NCBI GenBank assembly: GCA_028704635.1
Contig: JAQWFB010000008.1
Span: 1-37,081, forward strand
DNA from: Candidatus Shapirobacteria bacterium
GTDB lineage: Bacteria; Patescibacteriota; Microgenomatia; UBA12405
Reading direction: 5' to 3'
Length of the DNA stretch: 37,081 bases
Shown here: piece after piece, positions 36,549 to 37,081 of the stretch
Position numbering within the stretch: position 1 is the stretch's first letter
Layout: each line of letters opens with the position of its first letter
The notes under the pieces: model-generated
Databases searched by the model: none
The model's input: the letters and a program-made list of their open reading frames with translations, nothing else
What the model was told of the DNA's origin: nothing
Made by a program: the position numbers and the translations under genes

Positions 36549-37081
36549 TTATTTACCCATACGACGATCGCGTTGTTGATACCAATAAATAGCTTTTTCT
36601 AATTCTTTGGGGGTGAAGTCTGGCCAGAGAATATTAGTAAAATAAAGTTCAGCATAGGATGTTTGCCATAAAAGAAAATTAGAAAGACGAAATTCTCCGC
36701 CTGGACGAATAACTAGATCTGGATCGGGTTGACCAGTGGTGTAAAGATAATCAGAAACTAATTTTTCATTAATATCTGAAGCTTTAACTCCATCTTTGAC
36801 AATATTTTTGATGGCGTTAACAATTTCGTCGCGACCCCCATAATTAAGAGCAACGTTAAATTTAATTCTCTCTTTATCTAAAACCATATTTAAAATCTTT
36901 TTGATGGCATGTTTGACTTTAAAAGGAAAGGCTTGAAAATTACCTAAGACAAAAAATTTAATACCAGATTTTTGATATTCTTTACTTTTAGTTTTAACAA
37001 CATTAATTAGTAAATTAAAAATACCTTTGACTTCTTCGGCTGAACGTTTACGCCAATTTTCAGTGGAAAGAGCATAAACAG
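36549..37081 (-). CDS. uppS: Isoprenyl (undecaprenyl) diphosphate synthase, 5' end beyond the window
   Basis: ORF extends past the ORF-track M to the edge: ..ALSTENWRKRSAEEVKGIF..FNVALNYGGRDEIVNAIK..PDPDLVIRPGGEFRLSNFLLWQTSYAELYF..WPDF. Confidence 0.95.
   Translation of the reverse strand, partial: VYALSTENWRKRSAEEVKGIFNLLINVVKTKSKEYQKSGIKFFVLGNFQAFPFKVKHAIKKILNMVLDKERIKFNVALNYGGRDEIVNAIKNIVKDGVKASDINEKLVSDYLYTTGQPDPDLVIRPGGEFRLSNFLLWQTSYAELYFTNILWPDFTPKELEKAIYWYQQRDRRMGK

Noticed and set aside
1-37081. CRISPR array, rRNA operon, IS element or prophage
   Set aside because: No regularly spaced direct repeats, rRNA-like stretches, transposase or phage structural genes were seen; the lone Xer-like recombinase is not flanked by mobile-element genes.

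Overview
AT-rich, gene-dense bacterial chromosomal segment. The gene content (TraD/HerA-like ATPase, small pilin-like proteins, SpoIID, 3D and VanW envelope proteins, short housekeeping proteins) looks like a Patescibacteria/CPR genome, probably Microgenomates-like; that placement is inference. Housekeeping genes include rpoD, dnaG, polyprenyl synthetase, trpS, L25, valS, a TsaC-TsaE fusion, tsaD, an archaeal-type tpiA, smpB and uppS (cut by the right edge). RNA genes: tRNA-Asn(GTT); a cluster of two CAT tRNAs plus tRNA-Ile(TAT); and a complete tmRNA (ssrA) that the ORF track does not show. Main items for follow-up: (1) the tmRNA has intact pseudoknots and tag but an A3-U70 acceptor pair and G73, so the usual alanine identity signals are missing; (2) a family of at least six dispersed palindromic mini-elements, two of them in frame inside valS and tsaD; (3) a PIN toxin and an unlisted 59-aa putative antitoxin between ssrA and smpB; (4) an AUN-decoding tRNA cluster with tRNA-Ile(UAU) and an initiator-like tRNA lacking the 3-GC anticodon stem; (5) the TsaC-TsaE fusion next to tsaD; (6) a tyrosine recombinase with two apparently altered catalytic residues; (7) a pseudophosphatase/beta-propeller membrane protein. 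No CRISPR array, rRNA or IS element was seen.
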